Made by a program: the position numbers and the translations under genes
Assembly: GCA_005765155.1 (NCBI GenBank)
Contig: VCCP01000006.1
Coordinates: forward strand, 1,190,501-1,254,500
Reading direction: 5' to 3'
Source: Zelopaecilomyces penicillatus
Taxonomy: Eukaryota > Ascomycota > Sordariomycetes > Hypocreales > Pseudodiploosporaceae
Length of the DNA stretch: 64,000 nucleotides
Part shown: positions 37,505 to 49,496 of the stretch, one piece after another
Numbering within the stretch: position 1 is the first letter of the stretch
How the letters are laid out: every line of letters starts with the position of its first letter
Notes under the pieces: generated by a model
The model's input: the letters and a program-made list of their open reading frames with translations, nothing else
Databases searched by the model: none
What the model was told of the DNA's origin: nothing

Positions 37505-37544
<40 letters not shown>

Positions 37545-38069
37545 TGCAAATTGCTACCAAAGAAACAACGGCGTGTGGAACTTTCGAGGCACAGCTCGAC
37601 GCCGCTTCTTGCAACAGAGCTGTGTACGCTTGGAGGCCACCCGTTGCCGAGAGTCGGGTGTCGCTTTGTTGGAGGCAGCTTGCATGGATGGCGTGTGGGG
37701 TTGGAGATCTGTTCGTCCCATTGCAAGGCAGACTGGGCGAAAACCCCCAAAACCCCCCACCAAAAGCAACCAATGCTAGCGTCGTGAGGCTTTTCGGGCT
37801 GTCAGAGTTGCTCCGTCTTACAACCCATGCAAAACGGCTAATCAATTTAGAGTTATTTTCTCGACGAATAGCCTCATGACAAGTCAAGTCTGCCGGCATG
37901 AGTCGCTTCGACTTTAATTCACTCTCATGCTCAGCCGCAACGTAGATACTCATGCGAAGTCATGTTCCATTTGTTGACCCGTCATAATACGTATCTGTAT
38001 ACAACCCCAGAGTGAATATTATTTACAAGCGTCTGAGATACTCCATCTGAAACCCAGCCCTGTTGTGGC
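37361..38069. other. Intergenic region upstream of the HET gene
   Basis: A 709-bp stretch holding the HET promoter and the 3' end of the GH78 gene. Its only remarkable content is the long poly-C tract. The proline- and glycine-rich ORFs across the tract are artefacts of the homopolymer. Confidence 0.6.
37506..37544. repeat. Poly-C tract, 39 nt
   Basis: An uninterrupted run of 39 C (poly-G on the HET coding strand), very long for a fungal genome. It can form G-quadruplex or i-motif structures and is prone to length change. The exact length in an assembly is uncertain. Confidence 0.85.
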
Positions 38070-40673
38070 TCATGCTGGGGCCTTATAGCCCGACTTCCGA
38101 AACTCGTGATACCCTGACCCTACTTCCGTGCTCTTATTCTCCCGAGGCAGTGTTACTTTGGCGCGAGAATTCGGCGGCACCCAAACGTTGAGATTGAACT
38201 TATCCCCCTCAATCCACCATTTGGCCCTTACTTCACCATACCCACTGATAAACTTGGTGTCCGCACTTGTAATGCCGCCACCAGGCACGGGTTTCACGTT
38301 GATAGTTTTCCAGCCGGGGTCGGCCGGTCCGATGCCGCCAATGACCTGGTGGATCCAGTCCGCTACGGCGCCGAAGGCGTAGTGGTTGAAGCTTGTCATA
38401 GAGCCTGGGTTGACATCTCCATTGGAAAGCAGACTGTCCCATCTTTCCCACGTGGTTGTGCCGTTCATGGATACTTGGTATAGCCAAGAGGGAACCTTTG
38501 TCTGGAGAAGCATGCGATAAAAGTCCTCAACCGCATCGATGCGCTGCAGCGCGGGGCCAAGAGCCGGCGTCCCTGCAAAGCCTGTGCCGACAAGGTAGTT
38601 ATTGCCCGAGATGATGGACCGAAGTTTCTTGGCTGCTGCGGCACGCTCAGCCTCATCAGTGTAGAGGCCAAACTCCAAGGCAAGGGCATAGGCAGTCTGG
38701 GTTTTGTCTGCCATCTCGCCTTTCACCATCCAGGCTTTCTGGAACTCCCCACGCAGCTCCGTGTGCTGTTTTGTATACTTTGCAGCGTTTTCTTTGTCTC
38801 CCAAAGCTTCAGACATGCTGGCCAGGAGCTCTGTCATACGGACCAGATATGCATCAGCCACAAGATACTTGGATGTTGTAGCGGCGCCAGCATCCTCAGG
38901 GGGTGATTTGGGGTCCAACCAGTCGCCGAATTGAGGACCACTGCGGTCCCAGAGACGGACCCCACTCCTTGGGATTCCAGTATCAATCCAGCCCTTTGCC
39001 TGTGGCATCTGCTCTTTCAGCATGTCGTTGTCACCGTAGGCCTTATACAGGTTCCAAGGGCCTCCAACGGCAACGTCACCCCAAACAGCAGCTGGGGGGT
39101 CGTTGCTGTCTGGGGAAACCGTAGGTACAAAGAATGGAACTCTCATTGAGTTGCGCCGCTGCATTTCCGACCAAATATCTCTGTGCCATTCCCTCCAGAA
39201 CCCAGCAGTGTTGTACAGGAAATTAGCAGTGGGACCAAAGGCATGGGCATCTCCTGTCCAACCCAGACGTTCATCACGTTGAGGACAGTCAGTGGATATT
39301 GACAAGAAGTTGCCTTTCATCGACCAACGAACATTTGAGTGGAACTGAGTGAGTAGTTTGTGTGAGCACTCAAACCACCCGGTTTGCTCTAGGTCACTAT
39401 GGACCACAATCGCCTTGATAGAGTCCGCATTTAGTGGTACATCTGCTGGCCATCCGTCAATTTGGGCGAAGCGGAAGCCATGGAAGGTGAACCGAGGCTC
39501 CCACTCCTGCTTGCCTTTACCATGTAAGATGAGAAGATCTGTTGCTTTGGCGGATCGTAACGGCCGAGTAGCAAGCTCGCCTTTCTCCAAGACCTCGGCA
39601 TGGCGCAGGGTAATTTTGGTGCCAGCAGGTCCCTCGACTGTCAGTTTGAGCCATCCAACAAGGTTTTGGCCGAAGTCAATGAGGGTCTTGCCAGAGGGAG
39701 ATTGGAAGATTTTTTCAGGCTTTCTTTCCCCAAGCTTTCGGACAGGCGGGCCATCGGGAGACACCAGCTTGCCCTTGAGGGCGGGAAGCGTCTTGACAGA
39801 GAGCCAGTCTGTGCTGTTGAAAGATGGGCTTGACCACCCCTTTATTTTCTCTTCAATTCTCGAGTCGTAGGACTCTCCATCGTAAATCTCAGAAGAGATA
39901 ACGGGGCCAGTGTTTGCTTTCCAGGAATCATCCGTTGGAATCGAGGTGATGGTGCCGTTCTTGTGAGTGACTTTGAGCAAGGACTGAAGCCCGATTGTGT
40001 CACCCCACCAGTTGCGTCCGTCAAACGCAATTCTGCCCGAAAACCATCCCTCGCCAACGGCAACTCCAATCGCATTGTTTCCGCCTTGAATAAGATCCGT
40101 CACATCGTAAGTGTTGTACACATGTCGATTATTGTAGGATTGCCAGCCTGGCGCCAGCACATGATCGCCGACTCTCTTGCCGTTGATTTCGGCTTCATAG
40201 ATCCCCATGGCTGTGATGTAGAGTCGGGCGGATTGGATATCCGAGCCACTAGGGAACTCCTTTCGAAAATATATTGGTGTCTTAGGTCCATTCTTCTCTG
40301 TGTCACGCTTTGCTGCAATGGGAGCCGCACCAGACCAGTCCTCTGACTTTAGGAGACCTGTTTCCACCATGACCCAGTCCGACCATGGGGTTGATGACTG
40401 TCCTTGTTGCCCATGTGCCCTTACGCGAACCGTGGCGCGCTCAGTAGAATTCAAGGGGTCCTCTGGCCACTCAACGAAAAGAGACTGGGAAGACTTGACT
40501 TTATGCGCTTGAGCATGCCCACCGAATCCACGTACCACCTCGATATCATATGCGCTTTGCTGCCAATTGGCGGCATTCCCACCAAATCTCCAGGAGATGC
40601 GAGGTCCAGTTTCTCCAATGCCAAGAGCCTGGCGATGATGCTCAAAGGCCACCTTGGAGATGGTCACTGCCAT
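38070..40673 (-). CDS. Alpha-L-rhamnosidase, GH78, intracellular type
   Basis: Removes terminal alpha-L-rhamnose from glycosides such as flavonoids, saponins or pectin fragments. A single exon encodes 867 aa from ATG 40673 (MAVTISKVAFEHHRQALGIG); an in-frame ATG 42 nt further upstream adds a segment not seen in relatives. The order is that of bacterial-type GH78: N-terminal beta domain (GPRISWRF near 24; AEINGKRVGDHVLAPGW near 161), the concanavalin-like domain (YDGESYDSR), and the six-hairpin catalytic domain with SISTDCPQRDERLGWTGDA (catalytic acid region near residue 468). The C-terminal beta-sandwich follows the SFNHYAFGAVADWI segment. No signal peptide is seen, so it likely acts on imported glycosides, unlike secreted fungal rhamnosidases. 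The gene lacks introns, unlike its neighbours, and this family is often proposed to have bacterial ancestry; transfer is possible but not shown here. Confidence 0.93.
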   Translation of the reverse strand: MAVTISKVAFEHHRQALGIGETGPRISWRFGGNAANWQQSAYDIEVVRGFGGHAQAHKVKSSQSLFVEWPEDPLNSTERATVRVRAHGQQGQSSTPWSDWVMVETGLLKSEDWSGAAPIAAKRDTEKNGPKTPIYFRKEFPSGSDIQSARLYITAMGIYEAEINGKRVGDHVLAPGWQSYNNRHVYNTYDVTDLIQGGNNAIGVAVGEGWFSGRIAFDGRNWWGDTIGLQSLLKVTHKNGTITSIPTDDSWKANTGPVISSEIYDGESYDSRIEEKIKGWSSPSFNSTDWLSVKTLPALKGKLVSPDGPPVRKLGERKPEKIFQSPSGKTLIDFGQNLVGWLKLTVEGPAGTKITLRHAEVLEKGELATRPLRSAKATDLLILHGKGKQEWEPRFTFHGFRFAQIDGWPADVPLNADSIKAIVVHSDLEQTGWFECSHKLLTQFHSNVRWSMKGNFLSISTDCPQRDERLGWTGDAHAFGPTANFLYNTAGFWREWHRDIWSEMQRRNSMRVPFFVPTVSPDSNDPPAAVWGDVAVGGPWNLYKAYGDNDMLKEQMPQAKGWIDTGIPRSGVRLWDRSGPQFGDWLDPKSPPEDAGAATTSKYLVADAYLVRMTELLASMSEALGDKENAAKYTKQHTELRGEFQKAWMVKGEMADKTQTAYALALEFGLYTDEAERAAAAKKLRSIISGNNYLVGTGFAGTPALGPALQRIDAVEDFYRMLLQTKVPSWLYQVSMNGTTTWERWDSLLSNGDVNPGSMTSFNHYAFGAVADWIHQVIGGIGPADPGWKTINVKPVPGGGITSADTKFISGYGEVRAKWWIEGDKFNLNVWVPPNSRAKVTLPRENKSTEVGSGYHEFRKSGYKAPA

Positions 40674-42227
40674 GTTGAATGTTGCTGTCAAACTGTTGGC
40701 GTGTTTGATATCCACCCGTTACCTACATTGTTTGCTGTGGATTTCATGACCTGTTTTATACTTTGAAAGGCTCGGCAGTATCGCCTTCGGCAAGACTTAT
40801 CCCGTTACCTAGCCCATGATGTAACGGTATTCGCAGGATGCGAGGGCCGTAATCCCCAACCGAGGATATGGCGGAGGAGCAGTCAAGTCCTCGCCAACAA
40901 TTGACCCGAAGGGAAACAGGGATAATGGATTCTAGACATCGACCAATGATGCAATACTAGCTTCACAGCCCAGTGAAAGCTCATAATTGTTGCATATGGG
41001 ATGGACTCGAGAGACGGCTCATGGACAGAGAGTTCATCTAAATCGCATAACATCACCAGGGCATGGTTGTAGGATGCGGGGAAGCATGTGCAACTTTGCC
41101 CGTTCAGGAAGCCGTGTCGACACCAAATACCACCCTGATCTGCGAGCAAACACAACAGTCAAGATTGACCACAAGGAACGTCACGAGCCGGAAGGATTTC
41201 GCTGTCAAATGTCTCTCGGATGGCTCGGCTGCTCGCTCATCATTCTGCCGAGTTGCGCACCTCGGATACCAACGAGGATTTCCCCCATCTCGATGCTGAG
41301 TTACTGTTAAGCTGGAGTTGGCCAAATATGTTTAGGTGCCCCATGTTATATTACAACGAGGTGTCGGTCAGATGAACCGAAACAGATGTGCTGTTCGGGT
41401 GATGGTGCAAGGGCCACGTTTCAACCAACTGGGTGGGTGAATCAGAACATGGGAGGAAGTTAAACCCAAACCCATTTGTATTCAGGTACGTACCCGAACC
41501 TGGCTGAGCTTTGGATCTGCAGCGCTGTTTTAGTGCATCGGGCCCTGAATTACCTAGCCTAGCCGCTGACGGGATGCAGCCGATAGTGGGCCTGTTCTTG
41601 ACTGGCTGACCGTCCCCGACAACGTGCATCTCATCAACCCCAGAATTCCATTCACAACCGACACACTTTCGATCTTCAGTGACCTGCGGTGGCGGAAGGG
41701 ATTGCCAGACGATTACCATCTTGCGTCCGCAACTCTAGACAATATGCTGAGAATGAAGCTGAAGGCTGATACCACCTGAATTCAGCCTGTGTTTACTCGC
41801 CGACAGGCTCTTCTTCACAGCTGGCTTCTATGGCGGGCGTCAGTTGGCTGCCAGGTGCATTGCTCTGTTGGCCCCCAAGCCCAATGTCATGGAAGGCTGA
41901 CCAACAACCTCCGCACCTTCACCAGGCTGAAACGCATTGCATGTCTCTTGCAGCCAACCGATTTTGACGCGCGGTTGGGTGAGCCTGTTCGAGATATAAA
42001 CCTGGTCTCGTCCGGTTTGCTGCAGTCTCACGCGATTGTTGGCTTTTACTCTCTCTGTGCTCGCGAGTTCCAGCAAAGACACTCAACCACGACCTCGCAA
42101 ACGACCGCTTTTGCTTTGCAAACGTGGGTGATAACAACCATTGACCACATCCCAACTAAGGGTTCCTAGGCGCCACATTCGCATTTACTCTTTTGTGCCT
42201 CTATCACTCAAAATTTACTCAGAAACC
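40674..42227. other. Divergent intergenic region between GH78 and dynamin-like genes
   Basis: A 1.55-kb region holding both promoters. Short overlapping ORFs occur on both strands without family features. No repeats or RNA genes were recognised. Confidence 0.55.
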
Positions 42228-45082
42228 ATGGGATCCAAAGGTGTACTTGGCTCCACAGCGCTCGACCAGCTTAACAATGCCGAAGGGAAAGCCTTACTCG
42301 ACACAATCGATGATTTGCGTGAACTCCGCGTTGGCGACATCGTTCAGCTTCCTCAGATCATCGTCGTGGGTGACCAATCCGCTGGCAAGAGTTCTGTGCT
42401 AGAGGCAATCTCGCGGGTCAAGTTCCCCATCAAGGGAGATCTGTGTACTCGGTTTCCGACAGAGCTGGTTTTGAGAAGGACACCCGAGCCAAGCATCAAC
42501 GTCAAGATTAAGTTTGCTGCAGATGGGCTGCCAGAATCTACAAAAGGCGTACCCAAACCATTCCAAAGAACAAGCCTTGACTTGGATGAGCTGCCAGGCA
42601 TTATAGAACAGGCTAAAGAACACATGGGGCTTCGGGACGGCAGCCAAAATGACTTTTCCGAGGACGTTCTTCGTATTGAGGTTGCCAGTCCTGATGTTTA
42701 CCCTTTGACGCTGGTCGATCTTCCTGGTTTTTTCCACGCAACAACTTCGGACCAGTCCAAAAATGGGAAAGCGATCGTCAAGCAGTTAGTGAAGCGCTAT
42801 ATGCAGCAGAAAAATAGCATTATGCTAGTCGTCGTCTCTGCAAACGCCCAGCTTGCCAGTCACAAGGTTCTACAAGAGGCTATGAATTATGACCCGCAGC
42901 GAGAGCGTACTTTGGGTGTCATTACGAAACCGGATCTTCCAGAGCCTGGATCATCAGATGAGCGAAGGTATATTCAGCTCGCAAAGGGCGAAGAACCACT
43001 TCATAACCTTCCGCTTGGCTGGCATGTCTTACGCAACTCCTCCGAAAGTGAGGGCGCCATGGAGTCAAGCAAACGAGATGCCAAGGAAGAATCGTTTTTC
43101 CAGTCTGGTGTCTGGAGCTCCATTCCTAAAAAGCACCGTGGGGTAGAAAGCTTACGGAAGAAGCTCAGCAAAATTCTATTAGAACACGTTCAGAAAAGCT
43201 TGCCTGGGCTTGTGGAAGAGATTGAGTCGAAACTCAACTCAAAACGGAGTGAACTCGAGCGCTGCGGCAAACCTCGGAACAGCCCTGAGGACATCCGCAG
43301 CTACTTGGTAGATATTGCTGAGGAATACCAGCTGCTGGCACGAGATGGCATTCATGGCAGATACAGCAATCCCTTTTTTGGTTCCCTCTACCAGACTGAA
43401 AGAAAGCTCAGGGCCGTACTTCGTAACTTGAATCATGCTTTTGATCTCATTATCACACAAAAAGGCTCCAGTTACGATATTGATTGGGAAGACCATGACG
43501 ATGGCGTGAAAGCGAATGAAGAAACACCAGAGATCCCCGAGTATCTCCAGCCTTTTGTTGCATTGTACGAGTTCCAGCAACCAGAATCCATTTCTGAAGG
43601 GACATTGAGGGCAAAACTCGAGAAGTTGGCATCGGCGAACCGCGGACAAGAATTTCCAAGCTCGCCAAACCACAACCTTGTCATGGAGTTCTTCAAACTG
43701 CACGCTAAACCCTGGAAAGAGATTGCTGAATTCCACCTGAAGCTAGCCGGTGACATTTGTAAAGCCTTTGTCGAGCGGATATTTACACATGTCTTTGGAT
43801 CTGACAAGATGACATTGACATCCGTGTTGCGCGTTTGTGTTGACTCGTTCTTTGAGGAGCATACCATGCTTATGAAGGACAAATTGGATGAACTCCTGCG
43901 CCCATACACTGCTGGCTATGGGCCTCCTCTTGCTAGCGAATTCCAGCAGAAACTGTCCAAAAGAACTCTTTCTCGACTAGCTGGGAAGATTGAAGAGCTT
44001 CTAGGAGATATAGACATGCCACAGCCTACTGAAACTAGGAATTATGGTTTCGGGGAGCAGAAGAAAAAACCAGCGGTGACCTACAACACGATTCTGTCAA
44101 CAATGATGGCAACTGGGGTGTTTGAGAAAAGCCCATTCAACACAGATAATGTCATTGATATGGCCATAGCCCATTACGAGGTGAGCACCCGTAACAAGCC
44201 TTAAACGCGGGTCCTTTCCGCATTCCCTTCCCCCCACCCCCCTCTTTCTCTTTGTGACGTGAAGATTACTGACACTTCACACCTGGCAGATGTCGCGCAG
44301 AACCTTTACCGAAAATGTAATCAATTTGGGTCTAGAGAACTGTCTGGTCGGTCATCTTCCAAACATATTGACATCCCGGATGATTTATGCAATGAAAGAT
44401 GATGATCTGAAGGACATGGCTGGTGAATCTGAAGACATTATTGCAGAGAGACACACACTTCAGCAACAGGTCAAGGTCCTGAGTGACGGACTTCGTAAAT
44501 GCCAGAAGTATCGGCCGCGGCAGATGACAGGTGCGTTTTCGAGATCCATTGATGATAGTTTTCTTTTGTCAGGAGTTGACAATGCTTACTTATCGCCTGT
44601 TTAGTCATGCCTTTGACGTTAGCTGCCCTCCATTCGGCTCTTCAGAACCAAGGTATTGCGATTTTCCCTTGATGCCACTTGTTGAAAAACTCATAATCAG
44701 TTCATATCGAAGAAGTTGGAGGCTGACTTATCCATCAATAGATCCGACCATGAACCAGCCCAACAATGTGCCGTCTTCCGCGCCTGACATAGATTCTACG
44801 AAGCTCGATTTCAACGCCAATGCTTCAACATCTGCGCAAAGTCAAGTCTCAGGTGGGTTTAGCGGCGTTTCTACTAGTCCTGAACAGACCACGACTGCAG
44901 CTCCAGCTCCAGCACAGAGTAATATATTTGGCAAACCCTCAACTCCAGTTCCGGCTCTGAGTAATAGCACCTTGGCCAATGTCTCGACTCCAACATCGAG
45001 CGGCCTCTTTGCTAACACCTCAGCTCCAGCACCGGGCTGGCTCTTCGGCAAGACGTCCAATGCTACTTCATCGTCGCGCTGA
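42228..45082 (+). CDS. Dynamin/Mx-like large GTPase with low-complexity FG-containing C-terminal tail
   Basis: Fungal dynamin-related GTPase. The family remodels membranes; this Mx-like branch has no assigned role. Exons 42228-44180, 44290-44530, 44605-44652 and 44742-45082 join in frame to 860 aa. The start at 42228 follows an A-rich context (AAACC before ATG). GTPase motifs are G1 GDQSAGKSS (48-56), G2 Thr in RFPTELVLRR, G3 DLPG (164-167) and G4 TKPD (233-236). The middle domain follows, and a GTPase effector domain is split by the first intron (FTENVINLGLENCLV, then ILTSRMIYAMKDDDLKDMA). The last about 120 residues are Ser/Thr/Pro/Asn-rich with SNIFGKPS and WLFGKTS repeats. No PH domain or membrane anchor is seen, unlike Vps1 or mitochondrial forms. 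The last two introns are inferred: intron 3 has a GCTGAC branch site before TCAATAG. With other acceptors the protein would end near residue 755. Confidence 0.85.
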
Positions 45083-45943
45083 GTAGGCCATTGGGATCGC
45101 CATCTCTGTTCCAGTAGACAGCGTCTCTTTCCATATTTCAAAGAGAACGAAGTCTTCTGCTTGTTGAAGTTAAGACGCATGTAAGGCCCGGAAGTTTGGA
45201 TTAGAGGACACAATGTTGACTACGTGAGAAGCAATTAGTGTTCAGGCTTGAGGCTTGGTTTCTTGTATGCACTGTAATAATATATACTGTGTTTTTCAAC
45301 TTATCATGACTTGTGATAATTTTCACTCACAACTTAAGATTCGAGCTGAAAATAGCGGGTGCAGATGGGTGGCTTTGGTCGTACAAGGGGACAGGGGGGG
45401 TCTGTTCAGGATCATCGCTGACGAAGAAACGGGTGCAGGATCTAGGCCCATGAGGTAAAGCACTTAAAATGGCCTGAGATGGGAGGTCAAAAACGCTAGT
45501 CGCCAATGGCAAACGTCACTACAGCCCCCACCCATCAACATGATTACTTTAGATTATTAGTTAAAACGTGAGAGCTATTTATTACCATCCCTCAATCTTA
45601 AAAGGGTCTCTGATTACAGAGTGTAAGAGGGTCGATTTCAATCCCATACAGTCACATTTCACATCGCATAATAGCTACACAATGGTGTTTCAAACAATGA
45701 ATTCACAACTCTAATTAAGGATCCTTATCAGGTGCAAGCATAAAATGCATTGCCATTCTCGTATGGTATCTCAAAGCATCTCCAACCAATCCCCCTTTTA
45801 AATCCCATCTTTTTCAAGCATTATATCACCTCTCCCCCCTAAATAAGACTTGCATTCTCCATTATCAAAATAAATAAGCGAAAATTAAAGCAACCCTTTT
45901 TGTGGGATTTGCTACTAAAGGAAATCATGACTACCACGACCAA
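45083..45943. other. Convergent 3' intergenic region
   Basis: An AT-rich 861-bp stretch between the convergent dynamin-like and ENA-type genes. I see no gene, RNA or repeat in it. Confidence 0.6.
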
Positions 45944-48900
45944 CTAAACAGTCTCGGTCGGGTGCTGCACCGCGTTACCACGCATAGTACTGTTCTTGGA
46001 CATGGAATCGCCCGTATCCTTTCGCGAAAATGAAGCCCAAGTCTTGAAACTGGACATGGACATAGTCTTGCGGAACTTGACGCCCTGGTCGTCTGGGCCA
46101 CCCTGGCCCCAGTGTCCGCGCTGTACGGCACGGTCCTCGAGCAAGTGGAAGTGTCGCTTAGTGAGCTTCCATAGCTCGATGCCGGCGACGAAGATGAGTG
46201 TGAAGCCGACAGAAAGGGCCCACTCCCAGGTGATGCCGGTGTGTTTGAAGAATTTGGTGTTGAGGAAGGGGATGTATACGACGGGGAATACAGATAGACC
46301 GCCGATGATGACGGACCAGAAGAGGAATTTGTTGCTATAAAGATCCTTGAACAAGGGGAATTTGCTGTCGTCATCGGGGTTCAGGCGGAACATGGATCGG
46401 CGCAGACTCTTGAATTCCCAGGCGGAGATGAGAATCAGCCAAGTCAGCTCAGCAAAAGTAGCGGCACGAGCTCGGAATACAGGTCGGCAAGCTTCAGAGA
46501 AGCTGGTGTTGCAGTCAATGCCGAGGTTACCGTCGTTTGCTCCGTAGATGATGATGCAAAAAGTGGCCATGGTACAAGCACCCATGATGCAACCGTAGAC
46601 AATCATGTCCACAATCACCTGGTTTGTAAACACACCTCGCTTCTTATCCTGAGGCGGCTTCCGCATAACATCTTGCGCAGCCATCTCACGACCCAGGCCA
46701 AAAGCAGGGAACGAAGAAGTCACCATGTTGATCCAAATAATCTGAAGCGGGGAGACGGGGAAGACGGAGAAGCCGGTTTCGTCAATGAAGCCAAGACCAG
46801 CAACCAGCAAGATGACTTCACCAACGTTGGAAGTCAGTAGGTGAAGAACAAATTTCTGGATGTTGTCGAACATTCGGCGGCCCTCGCGGATGGCAGACAC
46901 GATGGAGTTGAACTTGTCGTCAGTGAGCACAATCTTGGCAGCGGACTTGGCTACATCGGAACCTGAACCCATGGCGATACCGACATCTGCTCGGGACAGT
47001 GACGGCGCGTCGTTAACGCCGTCGCCCGTCATGGCCATGAAGGCGCCGCGGCGACGTAGAGCCTCAATCATGCGGGTTTTAGTATCAGGCGCACATCGAG
47101 CAATAACCAGCGGGAGTTCTTCCATTGCGTCAATCTCCGCATCAGTCATTCGATCGAAGTCGGTAGCTTTCTGAACAATCGAAGAAGCAACATTATCTGG
47201 CAGAATTCCGAGATTCTTAGGAATGATTCCGACTTCCTTCGCAATAGCCTTGGCAGTCTCGGGATGGTCACCAGTGAGCATGTGGACTTTGATACCAGCC
47301 TGCGAACATTCACCAATAGAAGCTTTGGTCTCGCGACGAGGAGGGTCATAAATTCCAGCAAGTCCAAGAAGAATCAGGTCTTTTTCAACTGAGGTTCGGA
47401 TTTGCTCATCCTCAGCAGGAGTGGCATGTGGCTTGGCCACGTATCTGCCATCCCAAGGGCGGTAAGCAATCGCGAGAACACGCTGGCCTTGAGATGCGAG
47501 AGAGTTCATCTGCTCTAGGACATTCTCCTTGAGCTCGTCGCTAATAGGCTGCTGCTCTGCTCCGGTACCGACGTGAGAGCAAAGATCCAAGACACGCTCG
47601 ACAGCACCCTTTGTGAAGACCATGCTTCGTTCGGTTTCGATGATGGAGCCGCTCTCGCTCTCGGGAGCGTCGTAAATGACGGTCATGCGCTTGATGGAGC
47701 TATCGAATGGGAATTCGGCAATTTGCTTCCAGCCTTGTCCCTCAAGCGTCTTCTTGCCATGTGTAAAGCGGTGGGCAAAAACCTGGAGAGCAACCTCAGT
47801 AGGCTCACCAGTGGTTTGCCATTTCTCCTCTTCCTTATCAAAGCGCACAGTGGCGAGATTGCACAGGGCAGATGACAAAAGGAACGCTCGCAGCTCATCC
47901 GTCATCTTGGTCTCGGATTCAGTTTCTGGCGCCTTTGTAGGCTTAGGGTTCAGCTTTTCATCGGGTACATCAAATTTAAGCACAGCAGCACTTCGCTCGC
48001 GATCGTAATCGCGCTTCTTTTCTTCTTCAGGCTGCGGCTCATCTTTGCTTTGCGAATATGTCACACGTCCCTTGGTCGGGTCCGATGGGCTTTGGGATTC
48101 GTGGACGGTATACATGTGGGAAAAGGGAATCCAGGCTTTGCGAACAATCATGGCACCTTCGGTGAGAGTGCCAGTCTTGTCAGAGCAAATATTGGTGACT
48201 CCACCGAGCGCCTCGAGAGCTGATAGGTCTCGCACAACAACGTTGGCTTTGCGCATGACGGTAACAGCCACAACCATGGTGATTGTAAGAACACTGTTAA
48301 TAGAAAAGGTCAGTAGACGATCACACAATGATTTTTTAAGGGGGTATGATAAGTAACTTACGCGACGAGAGACTCGGGAATAATAGCAATTCCGAGAGAG
48401 GTGGCATAAATGATGACCTCGTTTCGGAGGTCAAAGTGGTTCACGCCAAACACAACCATGGCAAGAATGATGGCACAGCCAAACAGGACATAGGCCAAGG
48501 CAGACAGCTTTCGCTGTAGAGGTGTGCCTTCAGTCAGACCCAAAAACTTGCCAATGACGTCGTAGACACGCTTAGACAGGCCAACAATAGGTTGTTTCTT
48601 GCCGTACTTGCGCCAGTTCATGGACCGGCCAGCCTTTCGCTGTTTCTTGGACGTCGAGGCGGCAATCTTACCGACCTCAGTGACCATGCCAGTCGCCGTG
48701 ACAATACCTCGGCCTCTGCCCTTTCGGACAACGGTCGTGGCGTAAGCCATGTTGACACGATCACCAATGCCAATCTCATCCTCGGATTCAACTAGCTTCT
48801 CAGAATCTGGTGATGTAATATTGTTTTCTGTAATCTTCTCGACCGGGATAGATTCGCCTGTCAGCTGGCCTTCTTCACAAGCCAGATTCATGGCCTCGAA

Positions 48901-49496
48901 CAGACGGAGATCTGCTGGGACGGTGTCACCCATCTTGAGCAGAACGATATCTCCAGGGACTACTTCGGGACTGTGACGTGGAGGTTAGAATAAATGCGAC
49001 AATCATGTGGATTATGAGGTAAGGTGCGAGAACTTACTTGGAAATAACTTGTGTTTTACCATCTCGGAGAACCATGGCACTGGGAGAGGAGAGGAGGCGA
49101 AGAGCGTCCATGCGCTTTTCGGCGCGATACTCCTGCCAGAAACCAATGGTGACATTAAGTACGATAACGAAGGCAAGAACGCCTCCCTCGATGTAATCTT
49201 TGATGCCAAAGCTCAATGCCATGGCAAATACCAGGACCTAAATGCCTGTTAGTCCCAACTGTCTCGTGCAATAGTAGGTTATGGTCCCAACTTACAATAA
49301 TCATGGCATTGAGAATCTGCTTAGTGAGGATCTTGTACCAGGGAATGGTACCTCCCACGTCCAATTCATTTTTGGGATATTTCTCCTGCAGCTGCGCAAC
49401 CTGCGCCGAGGAGAGACCCTTATCAATATCGGTGCCAAGTGCCTCTGCTGTCTCTTGGACAGTCAAGAGGAACGGGTGCTTGGGGAACTCAGCCAT
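45944..49496 (-). CDS. ENA: ENA-type Na+(K+)-exporting P-type ATPase (P-type IID)
   Basis: Plasma-membrane cation pump that exports Na+ or K+ with ATP, used in salt and high-pH tolerance. Exons 49496-49296, 49237-49038, 48970-48362 and 48293-45944 join to 1119 aa. An N-terminal cation-ATPase domain (HPFLLTVQETAEALGTDIDKG) leads into transmembrane helices. The actuator motif is in LACEEGQLTGESIPVEK, TM4 carries AIIPESLVAVLTITM, and the phosphorylation loop ICSDKTGTLTEGAM has Asp near residue 375. ATP-binding segments are KGAVERVLDLC, MLTGDHPETAKAIAKE and MTGDGVNDAPSL. The C-terminal helices include SPLQIIWINMVTSSFPAFGLG, typical of fungal ENA rather than SERCA pumps. The long acidic insert near the nucleotide-binding domain (KDEPQPEEEKKRDYDRERS) is variable in the family. 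No truncation is seen. A perfect TGACGTCA palindrome lies about 590 bp upstream of the start. Confidence 0.93.

Noticed and set aside
37474..37953. Proline-rich and glycine-rich ORFs on both strands
   Set aside because: They arise from the 39-nt poly-C tract and have no support outside it.
44750..45082. Separate small gene with FG motifs
   Set aside because: A consensus intron (44653-44741, branch GCTGAC, acceptor ATAG) joins it in frame to the dynamin-like gene, so it is better explained as its last exon.
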